From contig NZ_QEKI01000008.1 in assembly GCF_003096355.1 (NCBI RefSeq), forward strand, positions 104,276 through 168,275: 64,000 bases of DNA. The letters run 5' to 3'. This DNA is from Pontibacter virosus (GTDB lineage Bacteria > Bacteroidota > Bacteroidia > Cytophagales > Hymenobacteraceae). Positions 55,376-62,125 of the stretch are shown piece after piece (position 1 is the stretch's first letter; each line of letters opens with the position of its first letter). The position numbers and the translations under genes are program-made. The notes under the pieces are model-generated. The model saw only the letters and a program-made list of their open reading frames with translations, made no database searches and was not told the origin of the DNA.

Positions 55376-55537
55376 ATGAGCACCAGGGCAGAAAACCAAC
55401 AGAAGAAGCAACGCCAAAAAGAATTTCAGGAAAGGAAAGAATACCTGGAGCGCCTTAAAGCAGAAGCAAAAAAAGCCAAACGCGATACATCCAAAAAGAA
55501 AGACGAGACTGACGGTATGGACAGGAGTGGAGACTAA
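55376..55537 (+). CDS. Small Lys/Glu-rich coiled-coil protein
   Basis: A 53-residue ORF, MSTRAENQQKKQRQKEFQER and onward, one long charged helix with a KDETDGMDRSGD tail. It starts 174 bases after the GH1-like gene on the same strand and is otherwise alone. Composition is strongly biased toward Lys, Glu and Gln, like the short ORF at 32601-32708. Coding status rests on the uninterrupted amphipathic pattern. No function can be assigned. Confidence 0.45.
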   Translation: MSTRAENQQKKQRQKEFQERKEYLERLKAEAKKAKRDTSKKKDETDGMDRSGD

Positions 55538-55631
55538 GTACTTCGTTTTGGCTAGTTTTATTATCTCAGAAAGCTCTTATTCTTTTCTACAAATAGCATT
55601 CCTATTACTCAGGTTATTCGGTGTCGAGAAC

Positions 55632-55832
55632 AAAAAACCCTGTAAACTTATTATTTACAGGGTTCTTTGTGAATAAGTAGGTATGACGCTACTTGTGGTT
55701 GTTACTTTCCGATGCAGAAAGTAATAAGCACATGCAAGGTGTTGAAATACAGTGTTTTAGTTGGTGTATGCGACTGATTAGGTACAATTGGGGGACAGGA
55801 TAAATTCGCTTATAGTTTATCACTGTCAAGTC
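55632..55832 (-). ncRNA. Putative small RNA (promoter plus terminator, no ORF)
   Basis: A minus-strand -7 element TAACTTTG (55846-55839) is followed about 200 bases later by a strong terminator: AACCCTGTAAA (55636-55646) pairs with TTTACAGGGTT (55654-55664) and is followed on the minus strand by six T. No ORF longer than 14 codons lies between. The transcript would contain two more hairpins: TTACTTTC/GAAAGTAA at 55702-55709 and 55717-55724 (perfect), and GACAGTGATAAA with TTTATCCTGTC near the 5' end. Length and layout suit a bacterial sRNA. No known RNA family (6S, tmRNA, SRP) is recognised. Confidence 0.45.
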
Positions 55833-55928
55833 GAAAAACAAAGTTAATATTTTTTTCTCTTTTCATTACCTAGCTCCAACAAAACATCCAACAGAACTGT
55901 GTAACTCAGGTATTAACTAATATTTTCC

Positions 55929-56303
55929 TTACTTCTCCATGTAGGGCTGCCAGTTCACGATCAGCACCTTCTCCTCAGGCAGGAGCATATATCCATAGTC
56001 ATAGCAGAGATGGTAAGTGTTTCCCTTCTGGGTGCGGTAAACCTGTGTCAGGTAGCGGAAATCAAAGCCTGCCAGCTCCAGGTACTGGCGAGGGAGGGTG
56101 ATCTTACCCTGCGGACTGAACTGTTTGAGAATGCTGCGGTTCTTTCTTAATGCAGCATTGATTTGGAGAATCCTGCGTTCGTGTTGGTTCTGTACCTTGA
56201 CCATATTGTTGGCCAGGTGTCTGCAGGAGTCAGAGCAGTAGCGCTTATCGCTTCTGCCCACGATGGCTGTTCCGCACTGAGTGCATGTTCTGGCTTGGCT
56301 CAT
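55929..56303 (-). CDS. Small zinc-ribbon protein, divergent from recombinase
   Basis: A 124-residue protein. A zinc-binding knuckle pair at the N-terminus has Cys7-x2-Cys10 (RTCTQCGTAIVG) and Cys23-x3-Cys27 (RYCSDSCRHLAN), followed by a helix (NQHERRILQINAALRKNRSI) and a C-terminal beta-rich part (PRQYLELAGFDFRYLTQVYR, EKVLIVNWQPY). This type of ribbon usually binds DNA or protein. It is divergent from the tyrosine recombinase with 106 bases between starts, and that gap carries tandem 10-base repeats. By position it is a candidate recombination directionality factor or repressor for the integron, which is inference only. Confidence 0.75.
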   Translation of the reverse strand: MSQARTCTQCGTAIVGRSDKRYCSDSCRHLANNMVKVQNQHERRILQINAALRKNRSILKQFSPQGKITLPRQYLELAGFDFRYLTQVYRTQKGNTYHLCYDYGYMLLPEEKVLIVNWQPYMEK

Positions 56304-56310
56304 AACTTAC

Positions 56311-56350
56311 CCGCGTTTGTACTCGCGTATATCCGTGTATACTCGCGTAA
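56311..56350. promoter_or_regulatory. Four tandem ~10-bp repeats (operator-like)
   Basis: Successive units CCGCGTTTGT, ACTCGCGTAT, ATCCGTGTAT and ACTCGCGTAA start at 56311, 56321, 56331 and 56341. ACTCGCGTA is repeated exactly 20 bases apart, two helical turns. They sit 8 bases before the zinc-ribbon start and about 40-80 bases upstream of the predicted recombinase transcription start, a good place for a shared regulator. Confidence 0.55.
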
Positions 56351-56377
56351 TAACACGGCTACGGTTTAGAAAGGTTT

Positions 56378-56385
56378 TACTTTTG
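56378..56385 (+). promoter_or_regulatory. Recombinase promoter (-7 TACTTTTG)
   Basis: Matches TAnnTTTG, 24 bases before the preferred ATG at 56410. It supports that start over the in-frame ATG at 56281, which would lie inside the divergent zinc-ribbon gene. Confidence 0.55.
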
Positions 56386-56409
56386 CATTCAGTAACTGTC
56401 TCCTTTTCC

Positions 56410-57864
56410 ATGGCTTATCCCGATCAAAAACCTATTCTGTACCTGAACCCGCTGGAGCACGCAGGCAGGGCTTATATTCGTATCTGGCACAAGCCCAACC
56501 CCTTCCTCTCCAAACGACTGAAGGAGGCTGGCTGGATCAAGTACAGCAAAACCTACAAGTGCTTTGTGATGCACCGCAGCAGCCAGGCCATTGAGATGAC
56601 GCACCAGCACTTCCAGGGGCTGGCCAAGGTGGACACAAGGTACCTGTTCCGGCCCAGGCGCCTGCGTCCGGCGGAAGGAGCCGTTATCCTGCAACAGGAC
56701 AGGCATGTGGCAGAACCACTGGAAAAGGTGCCTGCACGTCCCGTCGTGCGCCTGCAGCCCCTGGAACACCAGGGCAGGCCGTATGTACAACTCAGCTACC
56801 AATACAACCAGGAGATCTATTCCTGCCTGAAGCAAAGCAAAGTGGCCAGGTGGCTGCACGACATGCAGTTCTTTGTCATCCGCACCGAAAGCAGCAGTCT
56901 GCACACGCTGCTAACCGAGGTAGAGCGAGTAGCCCAGGTGTGGCTGGCGCAGACCATGCAGGTGAAGGACATGGCCCTGCAGGCCCGGCTCTGGGAACAA
57001 TGCTACCGGAAGGGCGACGGCTATATTGCCTGCCCGCTTCCCTACGTGGAGAAGCTGTTTCTGCTGAATTACAGTCTCAGTACCATCCGCACTTACCACA
57101 GCCTGCTCCTGCGCTTTCTGAACGCGCACAAGGACAGCGGGCTGGAGGGCATACATGCCTTTTCAGAAGAGGCGATCAACCACTACCACCGCCAGATGGT
57201 GCAGGCCGGCACCTATTCCGTGTCGTTTGTGAACCAGTCGATCAACGCGGTGAAATTCTACTACCAGCGCGTGCTGCTGCGGCACGAGGTGCAGCTGGGC
57301 CAGGTGGAGCGGCCCGAAAAGCCCGAGCGGCTGCCCCAGGTCCTGAGCAAGCAGGACGTGCTCAAAATCCTCTCCGTGACCGAGAACCTCAAGCACCGCT
57401 GCATGCTGCAGCTGCTATACGCAGGAGGCCTCCGCATTGGCGAAGTGATCAACCTGAAGCTGACAGACGTGCAGTCAGAGCGCAACCTGCTGCTGATCCG
57501 TGGGGGCAAAGGCAAGAAAGACCGCACCACGCTGCTCTCCCAAAAGCTGCTGGAAAGCCTGCGTGCTTATTACAAACAGTACAGGCCCAAGGTGTGGCTC
57601 TTTGAGGGGCAGACGGGCGGGCAGTACACGGTGGAGAGCATTCGCAGCGTGTTCCGGGCCAGTAAGGAGAAGGCGGGCGTGAAAGCACCTGCCACGCCAC
57701 ATACCCTGCGCCATTCGTTTGCCACGCACCTGCTGGAGCAGGGAACAGATTTAAGGTATATCCAGGTGCTACTGGGACATCGGAGCAGCAAGACCACCGA
57801 GATCTATACCCACATCACCACCCATGCGCTGGATAAAATTGTCAGTCCGTTGGATAATCTCTAG
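56410..57864 (+). CDS. Tyrosine recombinase, integron-integrase-like
   Basis: A 484-residue site-specific recombinase. Catalytic residues are all present: R342 (GGLRIGEV), K367 (GGKGKKDR), H431 and R434 (TPHTLRHSF), H457 (LLGHRSS), Y466 (EIYTHI), and it ends SPLDNL as IntI and XerC/D-like relatives do. The R-to-H distance is 89 residues, as in XerD (96) and unlike IntI1 (131), so the integron-specific insertion is missing. The SAM-like core-binding domain is at about 205-295. Ahead of it is a duplicated module: YLNPLEHAGRAYIRIWHKP (about 11-29) and RLQPLEHQGRPYVQLSYQY (about 114-132), each followed by a W-x-F/Y-V segment. It points toward the cassette array and probably catalyses cassette recombination. 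Close match to its promoter favours ATG 56410. Confidence 0.85.
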   Translation: MAYPDQKPILYLNPLEHAGRAYIRIWHKPNPFLSKRLKEAGWIKYSKTYKCFVMHRSSQAIEMTHQHFQGLAKVDTRYLFRPRRLRPAEGAVILQQDRHVAEPLEKVPARPVVRLQPLEHQGRPYVQLSYQYNQEIYSCLKQSKVARWLHDMQFFVIRTESSSLHTLLTEVERVAQVWLAQTMQVKDMALQARLWEQCYRKGDGYIACPLPYVEKLFLLNYSLSTIRTYHSLLLRFLNAHKDSGLEGIHAFSEEAINHYHRQMVQAGTYSVSFVNQSINAVKFYYQRVLLRHEVQLGQVERPEKPERLPQVLSKQDVLKILSVTENLKHRCMLQLLYAGGLRIGEVINLKLTDVQSERNLLLIRGGKGKKDRTTLLSQKLLESLRAYYKQYRPKVWLFEGQTGGQYTVESIRSVFRASKEKAGVKAPATPHTLRHSFATHLLEQGTDLRYIQVLLGHRSSKTTEIYTHITTHALDKIVSPLDNL

Positions 57865-58041
57865 CAATCACCTATATTAGCTTAACGATATAGACTCATG
57901 CGCACCACAGCCACAAGTAACAGATTCAGCAAGCAAATGAGCGCGAATGCGCGCTGCAGCAACTGCGCACATAGTGCAGATAAGCGTATGTTGTCGTATA
58001 TACTATAGTTGGCCGTGATTGGGATTATTTTCAGATTTCAA
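57865..58041. other. Intergenic region with short hairpins
   Basis: After the recombinase stop there is no T-run terminator. GCGCGAATGCGCGC (57939-57952) and CTGCAGCAACTGCGCACATA with a following GTGCAG form short stems. The stretch belongs with the structured element that follows and may hold its promoter or a primary attachment site. Confidence 0.35.
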
Positions 58042-58419
58042 AAGTGGCGTGTCTTTCAGGCTTTTTAGGGGCTGGGCGGCATCAAAGGCCACTAAAGCGG
58101 GCAACGATCAGGAAAAGAGCCAAAGGCATAAATGGAATTTGGGCCTGAAGTCTTGCTTCGGCGGTGCCGGGAGAAAGCCAGCGCTTTCGGACGGGGGCGT
58201 CCAGGCAAGACTTTGGTGGGGCGAAGTTAGCGTTGGGAATTGACAAAGTCAAGGGGCTGACTTCGGCCAGGTGGCTCTTTTTCAGAGTGTTGCCCGGCAA
58301 TAGAGAGGCCAATGATTGAATTAGTCTTTCTTTGGATGGTGGCCAGCCCCGGGCCTGACGCCTTCTGCAACGTCGCCAATAGAGCATTAACGGCATTGCC
58401 TCCGGCTAAAGCGCCACTT
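58042..58419 (+). ncRNA. Large structured RNA candidate, integron-associated
   Basis: A GC-rich stretch of about 380 bases closed by AAGTGGCG (58042-58049) with CGCCACTT (58412-58419). Nested inside are CGGGCAAC/GTTGCCCG (58098-58105, 58289-58296), GAAAAGAGCC/GGCTCTTTTTC (58112-58121, 58273-58283) and AAGTCTTGC/GCAAGACTT (58148-58156, 58205-58213). The last encloses three perfect hairpins: CGGC/GCCG (58159-58169), GAAAGC/GCTTTC (58173-58188) and GGACG/CGTCC (58189-58202). A further hairpin is at 58255-58268. G-T oppositions flanking stems are wobble pairs only if the plus strand is transcribed. ORFs here overlap on both strands and start poorly, so I treat it as non-coding. No known RNA class is recognised. 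It sits exactly between recombinase and cassettes. Confidence 0.65.
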
Positions 58420-58462
58420 AGAAGGGAATATAAGCGGAGAAAATAACCCAACCAGAAAGGCT

Positions 58463-58603
58463 GTTTTCCCTAAATAAAAAACACACAGTACCGGGAGAAA
58501 AAAGGGAAAACAACCTCGACCAACACTGTCCAGATGCCATTGGAGGAAATTTGCTGAGCACAGCGAACCTCCAACGAAACACCATCTGGACTAATCGTTG
58601 TAC
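58463..58603 (+). other. Mini-cassette without gene, with first attC-like site
   Basis: GTTTTCCC (58463-58470) is matched by its reverse complement GGGAAAAC (58504-58511), as expected of the R' and R'' ends of one cassette. The following palindrome has stems GTCCAGATG/CATCTGGAC (58528-58536, 58583-58591) and TTGGAGG/CCTCCAA (58540-58546, 58568-58574), plus TTTGCTG with CAGCGAA inside. It ends at GTT (58597-58599), where cassette 1 begins. The cassette body 58464-58597 is 134 bases, with no ORF. GTTTTCCC would then be the insertion point at the primary (attI-like) site, whose left part must lie at about 58420-58463. Confidence 0.55.
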
Positions 58604-58615
58604 AAAATAAGAAAT

Positions 58616-59164
58616 ATGAAAAAAGCTTTTCTCATAGCAGTTTTAACGACACTTGGTCAGTTTGGCTTTGGGCAAGAGCTCACCAGGAAAGAATTATTGA
58701 GCTTTTATGAATCAGCAATCAGTGATTACTACTCACAAACTTTTTTCAACCAAACAAATCGGGAACACTTAATATTAAACGACAGTTTGCCAGAAGGCTT
58801 GAGGGTAAAATACCCAAACTTTATACTTTTCCCTGTTACTGAACGAGAAGGAATCAAAAAAATAGAAAGAACAAAAGGTAAAAGCGGGACATTAAATAAA
58901 ATAACCTTAAAAGAAATTAGTCCCGACACAATGGACATTATCATTAATAACTGGAGTGTCACAGTAAAAAGGGTTCTTAAAATTCACGAAGGCAGATTAA
59001 TAACAAAGAACATTAACTATGCTTTTGGTTGTGGTGGGACAATGGGTTATGTACCTGAAGCTAGACTTGTCTATAATAGAAGTATTAAACAATGGGAATA
59101 CTTTTCAAAAGCCGCATTGCTTGAAATAAGAAAAGAAGAATTAGAATCCCACAGAAATAGGTAA
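58616..59164 (+). CDS. Cassette 1: exported hypothetical protein
   Basis: A 182-residue protein with a Sec-type signal peptide (MKKAFLIAVLTTLGQFGFGQ), so it is probably periplasmic or surface-located. The mature part is Lys/Glu-rich, with NYAFGCGGTMGYVPEARLVY near the C-terminus. No family is recognised. The start is ATG 58616; the earlier in-frame TTG at 58598 is inside the R' recombination core. The whole cassette is 58598-59235, with its ORF filling nearly all of it and stopping 9 bases before R''. It is much more AT-rich than the core genome. Confidence 0.8.
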   Translation: MKKAFLIAVLTTLGQFGFGQELTRKELLSFYESAISDYYSQTFFNQTNREHLILNDSLPEGLRVKYPNFILFPVTEREGIKKIERTKGKSGTLNKITLKEISPDTMDIIINNWSVTVKRVLKIHEGRLITKNINYAFGCGGTMGYVPEARLVYNRSIKQWEYFSKAALLEIRKEELESHRNR

Positions 59165-59173
59165 AATTACTTT

Positions 59174-59241
59174 GTACAACCAAGCCTATAAGTTATGCTG
59201 CGGCTGCGCCTTGCACACCTTATTAGGCGAGACCGTTATGC
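59174..59241 (+). other. attC site of cassette 1
   Basis: R'' is GTACAAC (59174-59180), the exact reverse complement of the cassette's own start GTTGTAC (58597-58603). The next R' is GTTATGC (59235-59241). The inner palindrome pairs GCCTATAAG with CTTATTAGGC, leaving one unpaired base, like the extrahelical base of known attC sites. The 54-base interior differs from that of cassette 3 at a single position. Confidence 0.9.
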
Positions 59242-59265
59242 GGCATTTATAATAAAAAATTAAAT

Positions 59266-59847
59266 ATGAGTTTAGATATAAACGTCTATACAAAAGACTT
59301 ATCGGACGACATAATACCTCAAATTGTCAAAAGGCTAAATGACTATGAAATGGTTGTTGAAGTACATCCCGACTTTTCCTTTGAGAACCAGACAGGCTTT
59401 CTTCCATTCAAATTTCGATTAAAAAATCCTCCCCTTGAAGTTCTCAATGATAAGGAATTGATAAGTGGGTTTGAACTCTACATTGACGACTTTAATTTGC
59501 AAGAGGAGAAGGAAAAGCTGAAACCAAAGCTTAGCTTTATTGACAAGTTAATAGGTAAAAAAACAACAGAAATTCCATTTGCAAGCCCTGCAATTGAAGA
59601 TAAGCTTAAAAATTTTGATAAGGTTATTACCTTCGTTTGGCACGCAGGTGATAGCTTTGAGTTAAGGTTTGCGTCACTAACCAGCGCGATTTTAACTGAA
59701 TTAACAAATGGAATTTGTTACTATCCAGCAGATGATATCTGGTATGAAACAAAAGGTATCGTTGAGGAGACATACAAGGAAATCAAAGCATATGAGCAGT
59801 CTCTCAAGGGGAAAGAGATAAAGTATCATGAATTTGATGAATGGTAG
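59266..59847 (+). CDS. Cassette 2: hypothetical soluble protein
   Basis: A 193-residue acidic cytoplasmic protein beginning MSLDINVYTKDLSDDIIPQI, with no membrane segment. Segments such as GFLPFKFRLKNPPLEVLN, VITFVWHAGDSFELRFASLT and NGICYYPADDIWYETKGIVE suggest a mixed alpha/beta fold. Similar-sized acidic proteins in cassettes and toxin loci can be immunity proteins, but there is no direct evidence here. ATG 59266 follows an AT-rich leader of 30 bases from the R' core. The cassette (59236-59914) is present again, identical, as cassette 9. Confidence 0.8.
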   Translation: MSLDINVYTKDLSDDIIPQIVKRLNDYEMVVEVHPDFSFENQTGFLPFKFRLKNPPLEVLNDKELISGFELYIDDFNLQEEKEKLKPKLSFIDKLIGKKTTEIPFASPAIEDKLKNFDKVITFVWHAGDSFELRFASLTSAILTELTNGICYYPADDIWYETKGIVEETYKEIKAYEQSLKGKEIKYHEFDEW

Positions 59848-59866
59848 AGTAGGAAAGAATAACGCT

Positions 59867-59920
59867 GCATAACCACAGCTATAATATAGCTATGCCATAT
59901 CATAGCCCAATCCGTTGGGG
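59867..59920 (+). other. attC site of cassette 2
   Basis: R'' is GCATAAC (59867-59873), complementary to the cassette start GTTATGC (59235-59241). The palindromic centre is GCTATAATATAGCTATGCCA followed by TATCATAGC. R' of the next cassette is GTTGGGG (59914-59920). Confidence 0.88.
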
Positions 59921-59947
59921 GGTATTTTGAATTAAGAGTAAATAATA

Positions 59948-60421
59948 ATGATGTACAAATCAAAATTTAAATTGTTTGGGCAGACGGGCTTTATAGTAGC
60001 TCTTGGGCTTTTTATGCTTGCATTAGCTGTTGGACTTCTCATAAAGGCTATAACTACGGGTCAAGAAGTCCGAACAGTCATTTTGGTCGGAGTGGTAATT
60101 TCACTTGGCCTCCTATTTATCTGGAATAAAATATTGACCGAGATAAACCAAATTACAATCACAGATTCATCAATTGAAATTGTGAATGTATTTACAAAGC
60201 GGAAAAGGAAAATCATCAGACAGGACATCAAAGGATTCAAAGACACCTTTAAAAATGGCTATACTATTTTGATTGTTGGCCATAATGAAAAAGTTTTAGC
60301 CAAAATTCATGATTACTATTATCAGGAATTTATAGAATTAAGAGAGAATTTGGGAATAAAGTATTTAGAGCGTGTACCTACTTTCTGGAATAAATTAATC
60401 AAGGTAGAATCTAATCATTAA
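59948..60421 (+). CDS. Cassette 3: membrane protein, two N-terminal helices
   Basis: A 157-residue protein with two hydrophobic segments (about residues 13-33, TGFIVALGLFMLALAVGLLI; and 42-60, TVILVGVVISLGLLFIW) and a basic cytoplasmic domain (KRKRKIIRQDIKGFKDTFKN). The domain pattern is PH-like (DUF of bacterial membrane PH proteins), judged only from the layout. The start is ATG 59948 or the adjacent ATG 59951. The cassette spans 59915-60494. The stop codon lies 12 bases before R''. Confidence 0.78.
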   Translation: MMYKSKFKLFGQTGFIVALGLFMLALAVGLLIKAITTGQEVRTVILVGVVISLGLLFIWNKILTEINQITITDSSIEIVNVFTKRKRKIIRQDIKGFKDTFKNGYTILIVGHNEKVLAKIHDYYYQEFIELRENLGIKYLERVPTFWNKLIKVESNH

Positions 60422-60432
60422 AGAAAAACAAC

Positions 60433-60500
60433 CCCCAACCAAGCCTATAAGTTATGCTTCGGCTGCGCCTTGCACACCTTATTAGGCGAGACCGTTGTAC
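60433..60500 (+). other. attC site of cassette 3
   Basis: R'' is CCCCAAC (60433-60439), matching start GTTGGGG; the complementarity extends to eight bases (CCCCCAAC with GTTGGGGG). The interior (60440-60493) equals that of attC1 except one G-to-T change. The next R' is GTTGTAC (60494-60500). Confidence 0.9.
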
Positions 60501-60525
60501 TTTATAGAAATTATGGAAAACAGGA

Positions 60526-60918
60526 ATGATAAGTGAACATGATAGTATAGAAATTATGCTGAAGCTCTTTCCTGATTTTAAGGCAAAGCTTGAAGAACAT
60601 AGAAATTTCTGGAAAGATGACGAGTATGAATTTGGCCTAGAAATGGCGCAATTCTCTTCATTTGCCTTTGATAAAATAAAAGGTGGAACAGATGAAGACG
60701 TAAACAAGCTTGCTGACTTTGCAGAACAGATGTTGGTTGAAGGAAATGAAAAAGTGCGCTGGGCGGCTAAGTATGAATTTTTGGAAAACATTACCAATAG
60801 TGACGGTGAAAGAGACTTTCCAATAGAAAGGTTCACAAGGAAGTTAAAGCCTCACTCTATTGAGTTCTGCAAAGAACTTGACAAAGGCTGGGGTACTAAA
60901 ACAACAGGAATCTATTAA
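60526..60918 (+). CDS. Cassette 4: hypothetical soluble protein
   Basis: A 130-residue, helical, acidic protein, MISEHDSIEIMLKLFPDFKA, with FGLEMAQFSSFAFDKI and EKVRWAAKYEFLENITNSD. The pattern of a FPDF helix followed by a central bundle resembles small DUF7674-like cytoplasmic proteins, but I am not certain. There is no signal peptide. The cassette spans 60495-60986. The ORF starts 32 bases inside it and ends 11 bases before R''. Confidence 0.75.
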   Translation: MISEHDSIEIMLKLFPDFKAKLEEHRNFWKDDEYEFGLEMAQFSSFAFDKIKGGTDEDVNKLADFAEQMLVEGNEKVRWAAKYEFLENITNSDGERDFPIERFTRKLKPHSIEFCKELDKGWGTKTTGIY

Positions 60919-60928
60919 GAACTACAAA

Positions 60929-60992
60929 GTACAACACAATGCTTAAGTTACCTCGCTCACGCTGCGGCATCTTAAGCACGCGGCCGTTGTGT
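60929..60992 (+). other. attC site of cassette 4
   Basis: R'' is GTACAAC (60929-60935), and complementarity to the cassette start GTTGTACTTT extends over ten bases (AAAGTACAAC). Central stem TGCTTAAG (60940-60947) with CTTAAGCA (60971-60978) is perfect. The next R' is GTTGTGT (60986-60992). Confidence 0.9.
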
Positions 60993-61022
60993 GCAACCAG
61001 CTTAGGTCAATCTGAACAATCA

Positions 61023-61628
61023 ATGACAGGTTATATCTTACTAAATAAAGACAAGTTAATTAGGACTTTCGTTTGGACAGCAATAATCCTTACGACCGCG
61101 TTTTGCATTTGGACCTATAACAACTGTGATAGCGGAAATTGCTATAACAGTGCTGACTTCATTATTGGAATCGCCACAACTTTGTTAATCCTGCCGACAT
61201 TTTCAATAACAATAGAGACAATACAGAGCTACATTGAATATCGAAGAACCAAGGAGTTTTTTAATAGCATTCCGATGGGTGAGCTATTGAAAAATGGATT
61301 TAAAGAAAACTTGTCCGAAAAGGAAAGCAAATGGTTCATGTCTAAACTAATTATTGTGGGACAGTTTGACAATTACCACATGATTTGTGAAGTTGAAAAC
61401 GGTAGACTTCGAGTAATAGCAAAGACAAACTATGACCATTTGGATACGTGGGACGATAAAGACATTGATTCCATTCAGCAATCATTCAGGCATGTAAGGT
61501 TTGAGTATGACGGAGATGGGATAGCGACTTCTTTAAAAGTAAGTGACGTAAAGAAAATGACCTATGAAAGTCTGGTGAGTCACTTAAAAGAATTCGTAAA
61601 GATGTTGAGAAAATTAAAAGTCGAGTAA
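61023..61628 (+). CDS. Cassette 5: membrane-anchored hypothetical protein
   Basis: A 201-residue protein with two N-terminal hydrophobic helices (LIRTFVWTAIILTTAFCIW and SADFIIGIATTLLILPTFSI) around a Cys-containing loop (NNCDSGNCYN), then a cytoplasmic domain (KWFMSKLIIVGQFDNYHMIC, SFRHVRFEYDGDGIATSL). No family is known. A longer frame from 60939 runs through the preceding attC and cannot be the cassette gene, so ATG 61023, 37 bases inside the cassette (60987-61686), is chosen. Confidence 0.75.
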   Translation: MTGYILLNKDKLIRTFVWTAIILTTAFCIWTYNNCDSGNCYNSADFIIGIATTLLILPTFSITIETIQSYIEYRRTKEFFNSIPMGELLKNGFKENLSEKESKWFMSKLIIVGQFDNYHMICEVENGRLRVIAKTNYDHLDTWDDKDIDSIQQSFRHVRFEYDGDGIATSLKVSDVKKMTYESLVSHLKEFVKMLRKLKVE

Positions 61629-61638
61629 AACCGGCAGC

Positions 61639-61692
61639 ACACAACCACACCCATAAGCCAGCTACGCCGCCTTATGGCCAAGTCCGTTATGA
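61639..61692 (+). other. attC site of cassette 5
   Basis: R'' ACACAAC (61639-61645) extends to GCACACAAC, complementary to the start GTTGTGTGC over nine bases. Stem CCATAAG with CTTATGG is perfect. The 40-base interior (61646-61685) is identical to that of attC6. The next R' is GTTATGA (61686-61692). Confidence 0.9.
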
Positions 61693-61701
61693 AAAATAAG
61701 A

Positions 61702-62121
61702 ATGAATAGAAACCTACTAAAAATTGCAGGTATAGTAAGTGCTATAGTTGTAGTCATAATGATAGGTGGTTTCATATACGTCTTACTATCAATTGATAAT
61801 AGTTTTTGGGTAACTTCAAGAACAATTAATATGAAGTTAGATGACAGAGCAAAAGAAACTTTTATTGTAATTGATAAACAGGCAATTCATCCTAATTCAA
61901 TGGAATTAAGAATGACTGGTTCTTTAAATGGACAAGGAATACTGAAGTTTGGATGGAGTGATTCTTCATATTATCGTTCTGACACAATAAACGGAGACTT
62001 CAATATTTACTTTGAAAGGCTTGATTGGTATAGTGACACCTGCTTTTTTAAGTTTGAGCCTTTGTCAGCTACTAATGGTGATTTAAAGATTGAGTGTGAG
62101 ATCTTTTCAAGTAGAAAATGA
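61702..62121 (+). CDS. Cassette 6: membrane-anchored hypothetical protein
   Basis: A 139-residue protein with one N-terminal helix (about residues 7-30, KIAGIVSAIVVVIMIGGFIY) and a beta-rich exported domain (NSMELRMTGSLNGQGILKFG, NGDFNIYFERLDWYSDTC). It may be a signal-anchored periplasmic protein. No family is recognised. The cassette spans 61687-62173, with the stop 5 bases before R''. Confidence 0.75.
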   Translation: MNRNLLKIAGIVSAIVVVIMIGGFIYVLLSIDNSFWVTSRTINMKLDDRAKETFIVIDKQAIHPNSMELRMTGSLNGQGILKFGWSDSSYYRSDTINGDFNIYFERLDWYSDTCFFKFEPLSATNGDLKIECEIFSSRK

Positions 62122-62125
62122 CATT

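Larger units (their letters stand above)
59233..59920 (+). repeat. Exact cassette duplication, copy 1
   Basis: Bases 59233-59920 are identical to 63313-64000, at least 688 bases with an offset of 4080. The repeat covers the CC before R', the whole cassette and its attC, and runs four bases past the following GTT. The second copy is cut by the window edge. Confidence 0.95.

Noticed and set aside
56850..57605. 251-codon plus-strand ORF within the recombinase gene in another frame
   Set aside because: Ala/Arg/Pro-rich shadow of the recombinase, which has all catalytic residues in its own frame.
58019..58451. Three overlapping ORFs on both strands between recombinase and cassettes
   Set aside because: They start at weak codons, overlap each other and cover the nested stems. 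The region fits a structured RNA better than a protein.
60939..61022. N-terminal extension of the cassette 5 ORF
   Set aside because: It is translated from the preceding attC palindrome and R' core, which belong to another cassette.
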